A DNA stretch of 58,329 bases, taken from positions 1-58,329 of the IMG/VR virus record IMGVR_UViG_3300027833_000059. The stretch is one strand, 5' to 3'. Numbering within the stretch: the stretch's first letter is position 1; each line of letters starts with the position of its first letter. The position numbers were made by a program, and so were the translations under genes. Origin of the DNA: a virus. Below the pieces are notes generated by a model that was given only the letters and a program-made list of their open reading frames with translations, had not been told where the DNA came from and did not search any database. Positions 50,115 to 57,225 of this stretch are shown here, piece by piece.

Positions 50115-50375
50115 TTAAAACATTTCATATCTCTCTAAGATAACTCTCCCTTTGTATTTCCCCTCTTCTCCGACGTAATCTACAAACTTAAGTAGTGTAT
50201 CATCATTTCTAACGTAAGCATCTTGAGATACCACATCTTTGGCTCTGTTAATCTCTAAGATTTGATTAAGTTCAAACTCAGCTGACTTCTTACTTGAAAA
50301 GTGTCTTGGTGTAAACGCATACTGATTTGTGAAACCATTTAAACTACCACTCTTAACTACATAAACATATCTCAT
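50115..50375 (-). CDS. Small hypothetical protein
   Basis: 86 aa (MRYVYVVKSGSLNGFTNQYA), beta-like start, basic. No family. Promoter box 50405-50412. Confidence 0.73.
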   Translation of the reverse strand: MRYVYVVKSGSLNGFTNQYAFTPRHFSSKKSAEFELNQILEINRAKDVVSQDAYVRNDDTLLKFVDYVGEEGKYKGRVILERYEMF

Positions 50376-50404
50376 AACTATAAGGTTTTAAAATTAGACT
50401 TACA

Positions 50405-50455
50405 CAAAGATAAACAAAATAAACCTTACTACCAAATATAATAAGGTTTATTTAT
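50405..50455 (-). promoter_or_regulatory. Terminator-promoter cassette
   Basis: AAACCTTA/TAAGGTTT hairpin with TTTGG loop; TATCTTTG 50405-50412. Confidence 0.8.
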
Positions 50456-50464
50456 AAATTTATT

Positions 50465-51010
50465 TTATGCGTCTTTATAAAGTCTCCAAGTTAATGATTC
50501 AATATCTAAGGTATCACAAGCAATTTCAATATTACTCATATGAGTCTTAATTTTACGTTCCCATGTATCTTGGTGCTTATTTGCCATTAACAATAAGACC
50601 TCATTAACTTCATCCATTATTAATTTAAATCTTCTATTAAAAGAATCCCCATTAAAATCAACATAAGATACAAAAGGCATACCAACTTTGTTACATAATT
50701 GTTTTAACATTTGTTCTGACATACCAACTTCATCTAATATATGTTCCATATATTCTCCATCAACCTCAATATCTTTTAATATATTAATGACTTTTCTAAC
50801 CTTTGTCCCATAGTCTGAACTAATTATTTCATGTAAGCCAACTGAATGTACATTTAAATCCTTATCTACTACCTTAACATACTTAGTTGGTGTATCATTG
50901 TTAGGTGTAGTTTCCTCAAAAAACTCTACAATAATAACCTCATCATTAGAAGTTAAATTTAAATCTGCCAATGCATCTCCCTTTAATTTTACTCTATCGT
51001 ATTTTTTCAT
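50465..51010 (-). CDS. Hypothetical protein (181 aa)
   Basis: N-terminal beta part (KYDRVKLKGDALADLNLTSN, EVIIVEFFEET) followed by a helical C-terminal half (RRFKLIMDEVNEVLLLMANK). No family. Promoter -7 box 51035-51042. Confidence 0.76.
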   Translation of the reverse strand: MKKYDRVKLKGDALADLNLTSNDEVIIVEFFEETTPNNDTPTKYVKVVDKDLNVHSVGLHEIISSDYGTKVRKVINILKDIEVDGEYMEHILDEVGMSEQMLKQLCNKVGMPFVSYVDFNGDSFNRRFKLIMDEVNEVLLLMANKHQDTWERKIKTHMSNIEIACDTLDIESLTWRLYKDA

Positions 51011-51034
51011 CTTACCTGTGGTTTATGTTCCCTA

Positions 51035-51084
51035 CAAAGATACAACAAATAATCCTTACTACCAAATATAATAAGGATTATTTT
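51035..51084 (-). promoter_or_regulatory. Terminator-promoter cassette
   Basis: AATCCTTA/TAAGGATT hairpin, TTTGG loop, TATCTTTG 51035-51042. Confidence 0.82.
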
Positions 51085-51091
51085 TAATTTA

Positions 51092-51697
51092 TTATACTTG
51101 TGCTAACATTCTATTATAAAACTTTTCTTTAGACGTGTATAAAAAACAATTTCTAATCTTTTCTCCACGATACGTTGAATGAATTGTACTATGTTCATCA
51201 ACTTTTATTACCTCAAGTCTTTTTTGTTGAACCATATAATTTCTAAAGATATAACGTTCTCCATATTTAATTTCTTTTTTAGGTTGAGTTCTACTAATGA
51301 AATCTTCACGATTTTTGTAAATTGTATATCCCAACATTGAACCACTATTACCAATCACATAAGAATAAGATGTCCAACCAACACCTATTGTAAATTTTAT
51401 TTTATCAATTTTACCTCGTTTTAATATAAAATTCTTATATGGGTTATCATTATGATATAAAACATCTTTTCCAATGTTATACTTATTATCTAAAATCTTG
51501 GTAATATCGTTACTAACAAACTTTTTCTTAATATCTTCTAAGTTATTACTACGCGAATAATCGTTTATCCCAAACCTAAGTCTTTCAATTGTTCCATCAG
51601 CTAACAGAGTACCCTCAATAGAAGTTATCGAACCTTGAGTTCTGTTATACTTTAACATTATTCTATCTCCTATATTGAATGGTAATGTAATTTTCAT
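51092..51697 (-). CDS. Hypothetical basic protein (201 aa)
   Basis: Beta-rich, basic (MKITLPFNIGDRIMLKYNRT; GRIDKIKF-like strands; KEIKYGERYIFRNYMVQQKR). Two similar halves, each starting with a GDR/GERY strand, hint at repeated SH3-like barrels. No family. Promoter -7 box 51727-51734. Confidence 0.75.
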   Translation of the reverse strand: MKITLPFNIGDRIMLKYNRTQGSITSIEGTLLADGTIERLRFGINDYSRSNNLEDIKKKFVSNDITKILDNKYNIGKDVLYHNDNPYKNFILKRGKIDKIKFTIGVGWTSYSYVIGNSGSMLGYTIYKNREDFISRTQPKKEIKYGERYIFRNYMVQQKRLEVIKVDEHSTIHSTYRGEKIRNCFLYTSKEKFYNRMLAQV

Positions 51698-51770
51698 AAT
51701 CTTGTGGTTTTAATTATTGTTCCTTACAAAGATACAACTAATTATTGGTTCTACCAAATATTTTAATAGA

Positions 51771-51803
51771 AAAAGGGTACCACTTTGAGATGGGTACCCT
51801 TTT
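51771..51803 (-). terminator. Intrinsic terminator
   Basis: AAAAGGGTACC/GGTACCCTTTT stem; ends the 174-aa gene. Confidence 0.85.
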
Positions 51804-51812
51804 CAGCTCAAG

Positions 51813-52337
51813 CTATATTAATCTATTCTCTCCCTCAATCCAACGTCTGAATGCTATAATAACATCTCCATCAGACCAATTATCTTTATCAGCACATTCT
51901 AAAATGTCCTCAAAACAATATTGTACAATATCTGCTATATTGTTTGGTATATCCATACCAAGATAAGTTATTTTTTGTATGAGTATTTTTTTAACCTCAT
52001 CTTTTTTATTAAAATTTTCAAATTCCTCCCACTCTTCATCTTGAACATCAATATAGAACACCTTATAAGTGTCAAAACCATGTAACGAAACACTTTCTAA
52101 TCCGTTAACAAAAGAATTAAATTCTTCTTTAGTTTGGAACGTGTGGGATTCTAATGAATCATATATGTTATCTCGATTATCTGAAGAACCATCTTGTAAG
52201 TCATCTAATAATTCAGAAACTTTATTTAACTTATAAACGTTATTTTTAACAATATACTTTGTCCAAGAGATTTTACTCTTAAAAGATTCAATCGCTCCGT
52301 AATCATTTCCTTTAGTGTCAATAATAATATATATCAT
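51813..52337 (-). CDS. Hypothetical protein, C-terminal domain shared with the 44493 gene
   Basis: 174 aa from ATG 52337 (MIYIIIDTKGNDYGAIESFK); upstream in-frame codons are promoter. The C-terminal 50 residues match the 162-aa protein 7 kb away; the N-terminal part is different, so the shared domain has been combined with two partners. Promoter box 52367-52374. Confidence 0.76.
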   Translation of the reverse strand: MIYIIIDTKGNDYGAIESFKSKISWTKYIVKNNVYKLNKVSELLDDLQDGSSDNRDNIYDSLESHTFQTKEEFNSFVNGLESVSLHGFDTYKVFYIDVQDEEWEEFENFNKKDEVKKILIQKITYLGMDIPNNIADIVQYCFEDILECADKDNWSDGDVIIAFRRWIEGENRLI

Positions 52338-52366
52338 AATATCTTGTGGTTTAATAATTAATATTT

Positions 52367-52416
52367 CAAAGATAATAAAAATAATCCTTACTACCAAATA
52401 TAATAAGGATTATTTT
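52367..52416 (-). promoter_or_regulatory. Terminator-promoter cassette
   Basis: AATCCTTA/TAAGGATT hairpin, TTTGG loop, TATCTTTG 52367-52374. Confidence 0.82.
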
Positions 52417-52421
52417 ATATA

Positions 52422-52664
52422 TTACCATTCTACAATAATATATTCTGTACCATGACTATTGAAACCAAAAGTTATTTTATAACCCTTTTCTCGCAATAAA
52501 CGTATTGCCAAATCTTTTTCTTGAGGGCTACAAGTAACACCACTACAGTAGTGGGTAATTCTACCACTCTTACTTTTAATAATTTTATCACATACCCTAT
52601 GATAAAATTCTCTTGATACTTCTATCTTACTCTTTGCGTGTTCTTTAGCTGATGGCATCTCCAT
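52422..52664 (-). CDS. Small basic protein
   Basis: 80 aa (MEMPSAKEHAKSKIEVSREF); three Cys, ends HGTEYIIVEW. No family. Promoter -7 box 52694-52701. Confidence 0.73.
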   Translation of the reverse strand: MEMPSAKEHAKSKIEVSREFYHRVCDKIIKSKSGRITHYCSGVTCSPQEKDLAIRLLREKGYKITFGFNSHGTEYIIVEW

Positions 52665-52693
52665 AATATTATTGTTTTAATTGTTCTACACTT

Positions 52694-52744
52694 CAAAGAT
52701 ACAAAAAATAAACCTTACTACCTAACATAATAAGGTTTATTTTA
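52694..52744 (-). promoter_or_regulatory. Terminator-promoter cassette
   Basis: AAACCTTA/TAAGGTTT hairpin, loop TTAGG, TATCTTTG 52694-52701. Confidence 0.8.
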
Positions 52745-52754
52745 TAATACTGTT

Positions 52755-52961
52755 TTATTTAATCTCAATTAATTCATCAAATTTACTATAATACTCACTA
52801 ACTAAATCTTCATTACATAAATTACTAAAACCACTTATACCACCATCACGAATAATAGTATCTATGTAACTATAATCCCCACCTAATATCATTTGCTCAA
52901 TTGTATCAATCTCATCAGAAACTAATCTATCTATAACTTCTTGTCTTGTTAAATCTTCCAT
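52755..52961 (-). CDS. Small acidic protein
   Basis: 68 aa from ATG 52961 (MEDLTRQEVIDRLVSDEIDT). A GTG at 52991 is in frame, but the ATG follows a GATAATTAAAAAAGTGTTA leader that also precedes the 53481 ATG, so it is preferred. Second gene of the 53160 unit. Confidence 0.68.
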   Translation of the reverse strand: MEDLTRQEVIDRLVSDEIDTIEQMILGGDYSYIDTIIRDGGISGFSNLCNEDLVSEYYSKFDELIEIK

Positions 52962-52983
52962 ATCTAACACTTTTTTAATTATC

Positions 52984-53160
52984 CTACTCACTTACTATTA
53001 ATCTTACTTCTCCATCCAATTCGTAACCACTCTGACCTTTACTTGATACTTCAATATTATTAACCCAAAGGTTTACTTCATCATCCCCAATTGGAACTCT
53101 AACATTTACACTCTTATCTTCAATTTTTTGAAGAGCATCTATTAAATCTTGTACACTCAT
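52984..53160 (-). CDS. Small hypothetical protein (58 aa)
   Basis: MSVQDLIDALQKIEDKSVNV from ATG 53160; acidic beta-like remainder. The frame upstream is promoter sequence. Promoter -7 box 53189-53196. Confidence 0.7.
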   Translation of the reverse strand: MSVQDLIDALQKIEDKSVNVRVPIGDDEVNLWVNNIEVSSKGQSGYELDGEVRLIVSE

Positions 53161-53188
53161 AATATATTGTTTTAATTGTTCTACATTA

Positions 53189-53239
53189 CAAAGATACAAA
53201 AAATAATCCTTACTACCTAACATAATAAGGATTATTTTA
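53189..53239 (-). promoter_or_regulatory. Terminator-promoter cassette
   Basis: AATCCTTA/TAAGGATT hairpin, loop TTAGG, TATCTTTG 53189-53196. Confidence 0.8.
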
Positions 53240-53247
53240 TATATTTC

Positions 53248-53481
53248 CTACTCACCAGAACAACCTAAACATAAATCAGTATCATCATCATAACTAATAA
53301 TCTCACCAGAACTAAAACCACCACCACAATTATTACACATATAACCATCATCCAAACTTTCACACTCTTCAATCAAATCACACCTATCAACTAATAAGGC
53401 TTGGTCTATATCTTCATATACTGAATTATCTACCAAATAATCTGCTAACTCAAACTTATTCCAACTACTAAAATCTTTCAT
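53248..53481 (-). CDS. Small acidic zinc-ribbon-like protein
   Basis: 77 aa; YMCNNCGGGFSSG and DLCLGCSGE give two CxxC pairs at the C-terminus, a probable zinc site, after an acidic helical half. Second gene of the 53803 unit. Confidence 0.75.
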   Translation of the reverse strand: MKDFSSWNKFELADYLVDNSVYEDIDQALLVDRCDLIEECESLDDGYMCNNCGGGFSSGEIISYDDDTDLCLGCSGE

Positions 53482-53494
53482 ATATAATACTTTT

Positions 53495-53803
53495 TTAATT
53501 ATCTAACCAACCTAATAAATTAACTGCCTCACCATACTCCAATTCCGAAAGTGAACCACTTATAATTTCACCATTACAACCCTCAGTTATACCAATAGCA
53601 ATATAATCACCACCCTTAATACTCATAACAGCATACTCGTCATAATGAAAATGCTTACACACCTTACTTACTCTTGGTACTTCATTCCTAACCTCAGAAT
53701 CAAAATCGTCAAATTCATCTTGTGTTAAAATAACCTCATCATAACTATTTAAAGCTTGATAAACTGAATCCATTAAATTGTGTACTTCTTTTGTTAAACT
53801 CAT
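53495..53803 (-). CDS. Acidic hypothetical protein (102 aa)
   Basis: MSLTKEVHNLMDSVYQALNS; acidic, ends in LGWLDN. First of two genes. Promoter -7 box 53830-53837. Confidence 0.74.
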   Translation of the reverse strand: MSLTKEVHNLMDSVYQALNSYDEVILTQDEFDDFDSEVRNEVPRVSKVCKHFHYDEYAVMSIKGGDYIAIGITEGCNGEIISGSLSELEYGEAVNLLGWLDN

Positions 53804-53934
53804 AATATATCGTTTTAATTATTATACTTCAAAGATACAACATAAGAAAAGTTCCCACAACTACTTATAGTATGCAAAACAACTTTTTTAATTATCCAAA
53901 TTATTTATGTTAAAATTTTTAACCACGCATTTTA

Positions 53935-54132
53935 TTATAATCCATAATTATATACAAGAAAATCAAATATTTTCTCATCATCCCCAAATAGATTAGATTC
54001 AGGTAAATAATATTGCTTACCTCCATACTCGATACATTTATGGTCATCCATCATTAATTCAACATAATCACAGGATTCATTTTTTCTTACTTTTGTTCCT
54101 CTCTCTGTTAAAAATTCTTTAATTGTCTTCAT
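53935..54132 (-). CDS. Small hypothetical protein (65 aa)
   Basis: MKTIKEFLTERGTKVRKNES; a CxxxxYGGKQYYLPESN segment. No family. Promoter box 54160-54167. Confidence 0.7.
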   Translation of the reverse strand: MKTIKEFLTERGTKVRKNESCDYVELMMDDHKCIEYGGKQYYLPESNLFGDDEKIFDFLVYNYGL

Positions 54133-54242
54133 AATAAATTATTTAATTGTTCTACATTACAAAGATAATTAAACTTATTTAATAATCGTGCAGACTATAA
54201 GTAACACCAGTAAAAATATATTTTAAAATAATTTATATTTTA

Positions 54243-54274
54243 TTTGGTAGAACCAATATAATGTCGTACCTTTA
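54243..54274 (+). promoter_or_regulatory. Early promoter of structured RNA copy B
   Basis: TTTG 54243-54246, 20-bp spacer, TACCTTTA 54267-54274. Confidence 0.78.
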
Positions 54275-54277
54275 CAC

Positions 54278-54340
54278 TGTAGGTACGAAAGTGATACGGG
54301 TCTGGAAATAACACTCCGAAAGAGTAGACTCCAACCTACA
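54278..54340 (+). ncRNA. Structured RNA family, copy B
   Basis: Same fold as copy A: P1 TGTAGGT/ACCTACA, P2 AC-GAAA-GT (A:U replaces G:U of copy A), core GATACGGGTCTGG, P4 GGA/TCC, then GAAAGAGTAGACTCC. Eight T follow at 54343-54352, so this copy may end by P1 acting as a terminator stem. Confidence 0.75.
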
Positions 54341-54371
54341 CCTATTTTTTTTACATACAAAACAAAAAAAA

Positions 54372-54393
54372 GAGCTAGGTAAAAACCTAACTC
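54372..54393 (-). terminator. Intrinsic terminator
   Basis: GAGCTAGGT/ACCTAACTC stem (one mismatch) and T-tract on the minus strand; a relative of 43330-43353. Confidence 0.72.
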
Positions 54394-54426
54394 AATTTTG
54401 AACACAAACAAAACAACTATTATATT

Positions 54427-54531
54427 TTAAAACTCAATATTAATTTTTCTACTCTCAATGTTTTCAACTAAAACACTTTGCAAATAATCAACATCTGTTG
54501 GATTACCAACAAAATCAACATATCCTACCAA
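54427..54531 (-). CDS. Possible 34-aa protein or +1-frame extension
   Basis: An open frame VGYVDFVGNPTDVDYLQSVL and ENIESRKINIEF ends at 54427, starting from TTG 54531 and overlapping the end of the 160-aa gene in the +1 frame. The reading is protein-like, but there is no ATG; either a TTG start, or a frameshifted extension of the upstream protein at AAG-TTT-G. Confidence 0.4.
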   Translation of the reverse strand: MVGYVDFVGNPTDVDYLQSVLVENIESRKINIEF

Positions 54532-54997
54532 ACTTTTTCTTAATCTCTTCTAAGATAACATTCCTATCTCCCTCTTTTAAATCTCCCAATAAATCTAATA
54601 TCATATCATTAGCATTTGAAACATTTAAATCCCTTAAACCACTATCATCACTATCAGCATATGACCAACCTTTAAGCCTATCCTCTAATTCCTTAGAACA
54701 TTCAGCCATAAAATACAAATCAAAACAAGTAGTATCAGTCGCTTCATCCCAACCTATCTCTTCAAAACCATTAGTCTTAACCAATGTCCTAAGATATAAT
54801 GAATTGTCAGAAAACATAATATTATCAACAATTTCAGTTATTAAACCATAAGCACCCACAGAACCATTTTGGTCTAACCAACCACCATACTTAAATCTAA
54901 TTATACTATAACTTTCACTTGTTACGGCTGAAATGATAAAGTCCTTATCCTCTCTTGCTTTTACCCTTAACGTTGTTTTTAATTGTTCTAATCTCAT
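54515..54997 (-). CDS. Hypothetical protein (160 aa)
   Basis: ATG 54997 (MRLEQLKTTLRVKAREDKDF) after the ACCACAAGTAAG leader. Alpha/beta, with FGGWLDQNGSVGAYG-like centre and helical end. No family. Promoter box 55028-55035. Confidence 0.75.
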   Translation of the reverse strand: MRLEQLKTTLRVKAREDKDFIISAVTSESYSIIRFKYGGWLDQNGSVGAYGLITEIVDNIMFSDNSLYLRTLVKTNGFEEIGWDEATDTTCFDLYFMAECSKELEDRLKGWSYADSDDSGLRDLNVSNANDMILDLLGDLKEGDRNVILEEIKKKFGRIC

Positions 54998-55060
54998 CTT
55001 ACTTGTGGTTTTAATTATTGTTCTTAGCAAAGATAATACAAATTATTGAATCTACCAAAT

Positions 55061-55279
55061 TTATTTAAGTAATTCTGAAATATTATATATATCATCTACT
55101 TCCCATGATATATTATCATGCTCACATGTTATCGTCTTTAATTGATAATTTCTACCACCCCTAATAGCATCAGCAGTTAATAAAATAAACGCTTGTATAC
55201 CACCATTACAATTAACAGTTAGTGTATGTTCATATCCACGAACATCCCTAAATAAACCTATGTATGTATTTGTTCTCAT
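55061..55279 (-). CDS. Small hypothetical protein
   Basis: 72 aa (MRTNTYIGLFRDVRGYEHTL), beta-like with two Cys. Promoter -7 box 55310-55317. Confidence 0.72.
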   Translation of the reverse strand: MRTNTYIGLFRDVRGYEHTLTVNCNGGIQAFILLTADAIRGGRNYQLKTITCEHDNISWEVDDIYNISELLK

Positions 55280-55332
55280 CTTACTTGTGGTTTTAATTAT
55301 TGTTCCTTACAAAGATACAACATAATATTGGA

Positions 55333-55662
55333 TTAAACTAATTTTTTCTCTAAAAATTCATTAATTTCATCAAAAAATTCTCCATCCCATTGTCTACCCT
55401 CATTCATTAATTGAAACTCATTCGTAAGTTCCTCAGCTAATTCATATAAACCACCAGTACCTTGACTCTCATACCTATCCAATACCAAAGGCGACTCACA
55501 CTTATCTTGTCTCCAATAATATGTTATCTGAGACACAACCTCAAAATAAGTCTCAACCCAACCATTAAAACATATTTCAGTCGGTAAAGAATTATCACTG
55601 TTCTTTAATGCAAATTCTAAATTCTTAATTTGCTCATTACTACCTTGGAATAATATTTTCAT
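55333..55662 (-). CDS. Acidic hypothetical protein (109 aa)
   Basis: MKILFQGSNEQIKNLEFALK; acidic, aromatic-rich centre (WVETYFEVVSQITYYWRQDK). No family. Promoter -7 box 55694-55701. Confidence 0.75.
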   Translation of the reverse strand: MKILFQGSNEQIKNLEFALKNSDNSLPTEICFNGWVETYFEVVSQITYYWRQDKCESPLVLDRYESQGTGGLYELAEELTNEFQLMNEGRQWDGEFFDEINEFLEKKLV

Positions 55663-55693
55663 CTTACTTGTGGTTTTAATTATTATTATACTT

Positions 55694-55745
55694 CAAAGAT
55701 ACAAAAAATAATCCTTACTACCTAATATAATAAGGATTATTTTAT
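55694..55745 (-). promoter_or_regulatory. Terminator-promoter cassette
   Basis: AATCCTTA/TAAGGATT hairpin, loop TTAGG, TATCTTTG 55694-55701. Confidence 0.8.
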
Positions 55746-55758
55746 AAAATTGTCTACA

Positions 55759-55995
55759 TTAAAAGTAAACTTCGTAACCCTCTACTTTCATTTGAATAAT
55801 ACATCGCTTGACATAGTTTATAGCCTCTTCTGTAACTATATAACCTCTAACACCTTCCTCAAGTTGGTAAGTAATTACGAAATCCTCATCAACTCCCTTA
55901 CCTACTTTATTACCCTCAACTTTAGAATAAAATTCTAATCTACCTTTAATATTTTCTATTGCTCTTGGTGCGAAATAATCTATTGGATAAGACAT
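55759..55995 (-). CDS. Small hypothetical protein
   Basis: 78 aa (MSYPIDYFAPRAIENIKGRL). No family. Promoter -7 box 56021-56028. Confidence 0.73.
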   Translation of the reverse strand: MSYPIDYFAPRAIENIKGRLEFYSKVEGNKVGKGVDEDFVITYQLEEGVRGYIVTEEAINYVKRCIIQMKVEGYEVYF

Positions 55996-56096
55996 AATTT
56001 GTGGTTTTTATTGTTCCTTACAAAGATACAACAAATAATCCTTACTACCAAATAATATACAATAAAAAAATAAATTAAAAATAATCCATTTATTCC

Positions 56097-56127
56097 ATTG
56101 TAGAACCAATAATTATTCGTATCTTTA
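56097..56127 (+). promoter_or_regulatory. Early promoter of structured RNA copy C
   Basis: ATTG 56097-56100, 19-bp spacer, TATCTTTA 56120-56127. Confidence 0.76.
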
Positions 56128-56130
56128 CAC

Positions 56131-56195
56131 TGTAGGTGCTTAATAGCGATACGGGTCTGGAACTAACACTCCGAAAGAGTAGACTCCAACCTACA
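56131..56195 (+). ncRNA. Structured RNA family, copy C
   Basis: P1 TGTAGGT/ACCTACA, P2 GC-TTAATA-GC (full G:C pairs, longer loop), core GATACGGGTCTGG, P4 GGA/TCC, CGAAAGAGTAGACTCC. An opposing promoter at 56234-56241 would read antisense across it. Confidence 0.75.
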
Positions 56196-56233
56196 ACAAA
56201 TCCAGATTAAAATCTCAAACCAAAGCACCAACA

Positions 56234-56241
56234 CAAAGATA
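56234..56241 (-). promoter_or_regulatory. Antisense promoter, GGTGC family copy g
   Basis: Minus-strand TATCTTTG followed by TGTTGGTGCTTTGG, the start block of the GGTGCC family; reads toward structured RNA copy C on the other strand. Confidence 0.5.
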
Positions 56242-56262
56242 CAAAAAAGTTTTTAATAAAAA

Positions 56263-56307
56263 AAATAAATAAGACCCTAATTTTAATTAAAGCCTTATTT
56301 ATTTTAT
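56263..56307 (-). terminator. AT-rich hairpin terminator
   Basis: AAATAAATAAG/CTTATTTATTT arms with T-rich minus-strand tail; follows the 154-aa gene. Confidence 0.65.
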
Positions 56308-56314
56308 CTAATCC

Positions 56315-56779
56315 CTACCCTAATACAAATTGCTTTGCCTTAGCATAAACACCTAACTCTTCCCTAACTTTTGAATCTTTCCTAAAATACTCGTCATAAT
56401 ATCTAACCTTATTAAAATAATTAATATCATACACACCTAATTCACTCATCTTCTCACATACTTCATAACTTAAGAAAAATTGTATGGACTCAACCCTCTG
56501 TAATGGACTTGAACTTAACATACTACCATAAATGTCATCACTGAATAATGTACAACCATTATCATCAACTAATAACCTACCTACACTATAATCTAAACCA
56601 TAATTCATCTTAGGGTCTCTATCTACCTTAAAATACCTTACATCAACATAACCTAAACCATTCTTAATAATCCTACTACTACCATCCATAGTACCAAAAT
56701 GCTCGTATACACCCGATAATAACTCCTTAGCTAATTCAACACTAATCTCATTCGCTACTAATTCCTTTACTAATTTCAT
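56315..56779 (-). CDS. Hypothetical protein (154 aa)
   Basis: MKLVKELVANEISVELAKEL; mixed, with GLGYVDVRYFKVDRD in the centre. No family. Last gene before the non-coding right-hand region; promoter -7 box 56804-56811. Confidence 0.76.
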   Translation of the reverse strand: MKLVKELVANEISVELAKELLSGVYEHFGTMDGSSRIIKNGLGYVDVRYFKVDRDPKMNYGLDYSVGRLLVDDNGCTLFSDDIYGSMLSSSPLQRVESIQFFLSYEVCEKMSELGVYDINYFNKVRYYDEYFRKDSKVREELGVYAKAKQFVLG

Positions 56780-56879
56780 AATATATGTGGTTTTTGTTCT
56801 CTACAAAGATACAACTAATTATTGGATAAACAATAACTTTTATACAAAAAAAAAATAATTTAATTTTTCTCACATATTA

Positions 56880-56911
56880 TTTGGTATATCCAATATAATG
56901 TTGTACCTTTA
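56880..56911 (+). promoter_or_regulatory. Early promoter of structured RNA copy D
   Basis: TTTG 56880-56883, 20-bp spacer, TACCTTTA 56904-56911. Confidence 0.78.
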
Positions 56912-56914
56912 CAT

Positions 56915-56982
56915 TGTAGATGCTTAACAGCGATACGGGTCTGGTACTGAAATAACACCGAAAGAGTAGACTCCAACCTACA
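56915..56982 (+). ncRNA. Structured RNA family, copy D
   Basis: P1 TGTAGAT/ACCTACA (one A-C mismatch), P2 GC-TTAACA-GC, core GATACGGGTCTGG, P4 GGT/ACC replacing GGA/TCC, then CGAAAGAGTAGACTCC. The P4 change is compensatory. Confidence 0.75.
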
Positions 56983-57036
56983 ACAAATTCAAATAACATC
57001 CCCAGCTATTTAGACTAAATTAAAATAAGAAATTTA

Positions 57037-57097
57037 TTTGGTCAATTCATTTATTTGTTGTATCTTTGTTATGAAGACAGATACAAATCGTATCTAG
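57037..57097 (+). ncRNA. Candidate short RNA E
   Basis: Promoter TTTG 57037-57040 and TATCTTTG 57061-57068 (spacer 20). The transcript starts near ATGAAGACAG and folds AGATAC/GTATCT at 57080-57096; it also contains an 8-codon ATG-TAG frame. Confidence 0.5.
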
Positions 57098-57160
57098 TCC
57101 AAGTACTAATACAATAAATTCAAATCTATGAAATAAAAAAAGAAAATTTAACACTATAAG

Positions 57161-57225
57161 TTTGGTATATCAATTTATTTGTTGTACCTTAGCAAAACAT
57201 TATCTCGTCCAATAGAAACGAGACA
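57161..57225 (+). ncRNA. Candidate short RNA F
   Basis: Promoter TTTG 57161-57164 and TACCTTAG 57185-57192 (spacer 20; last -7 bases imperfect). Hairpin TCTCGT (57203-57208)/ACGAGA (57218-57223). Shares CGTCCAA-like loop bases with RNA E. Confidence 0.45.
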
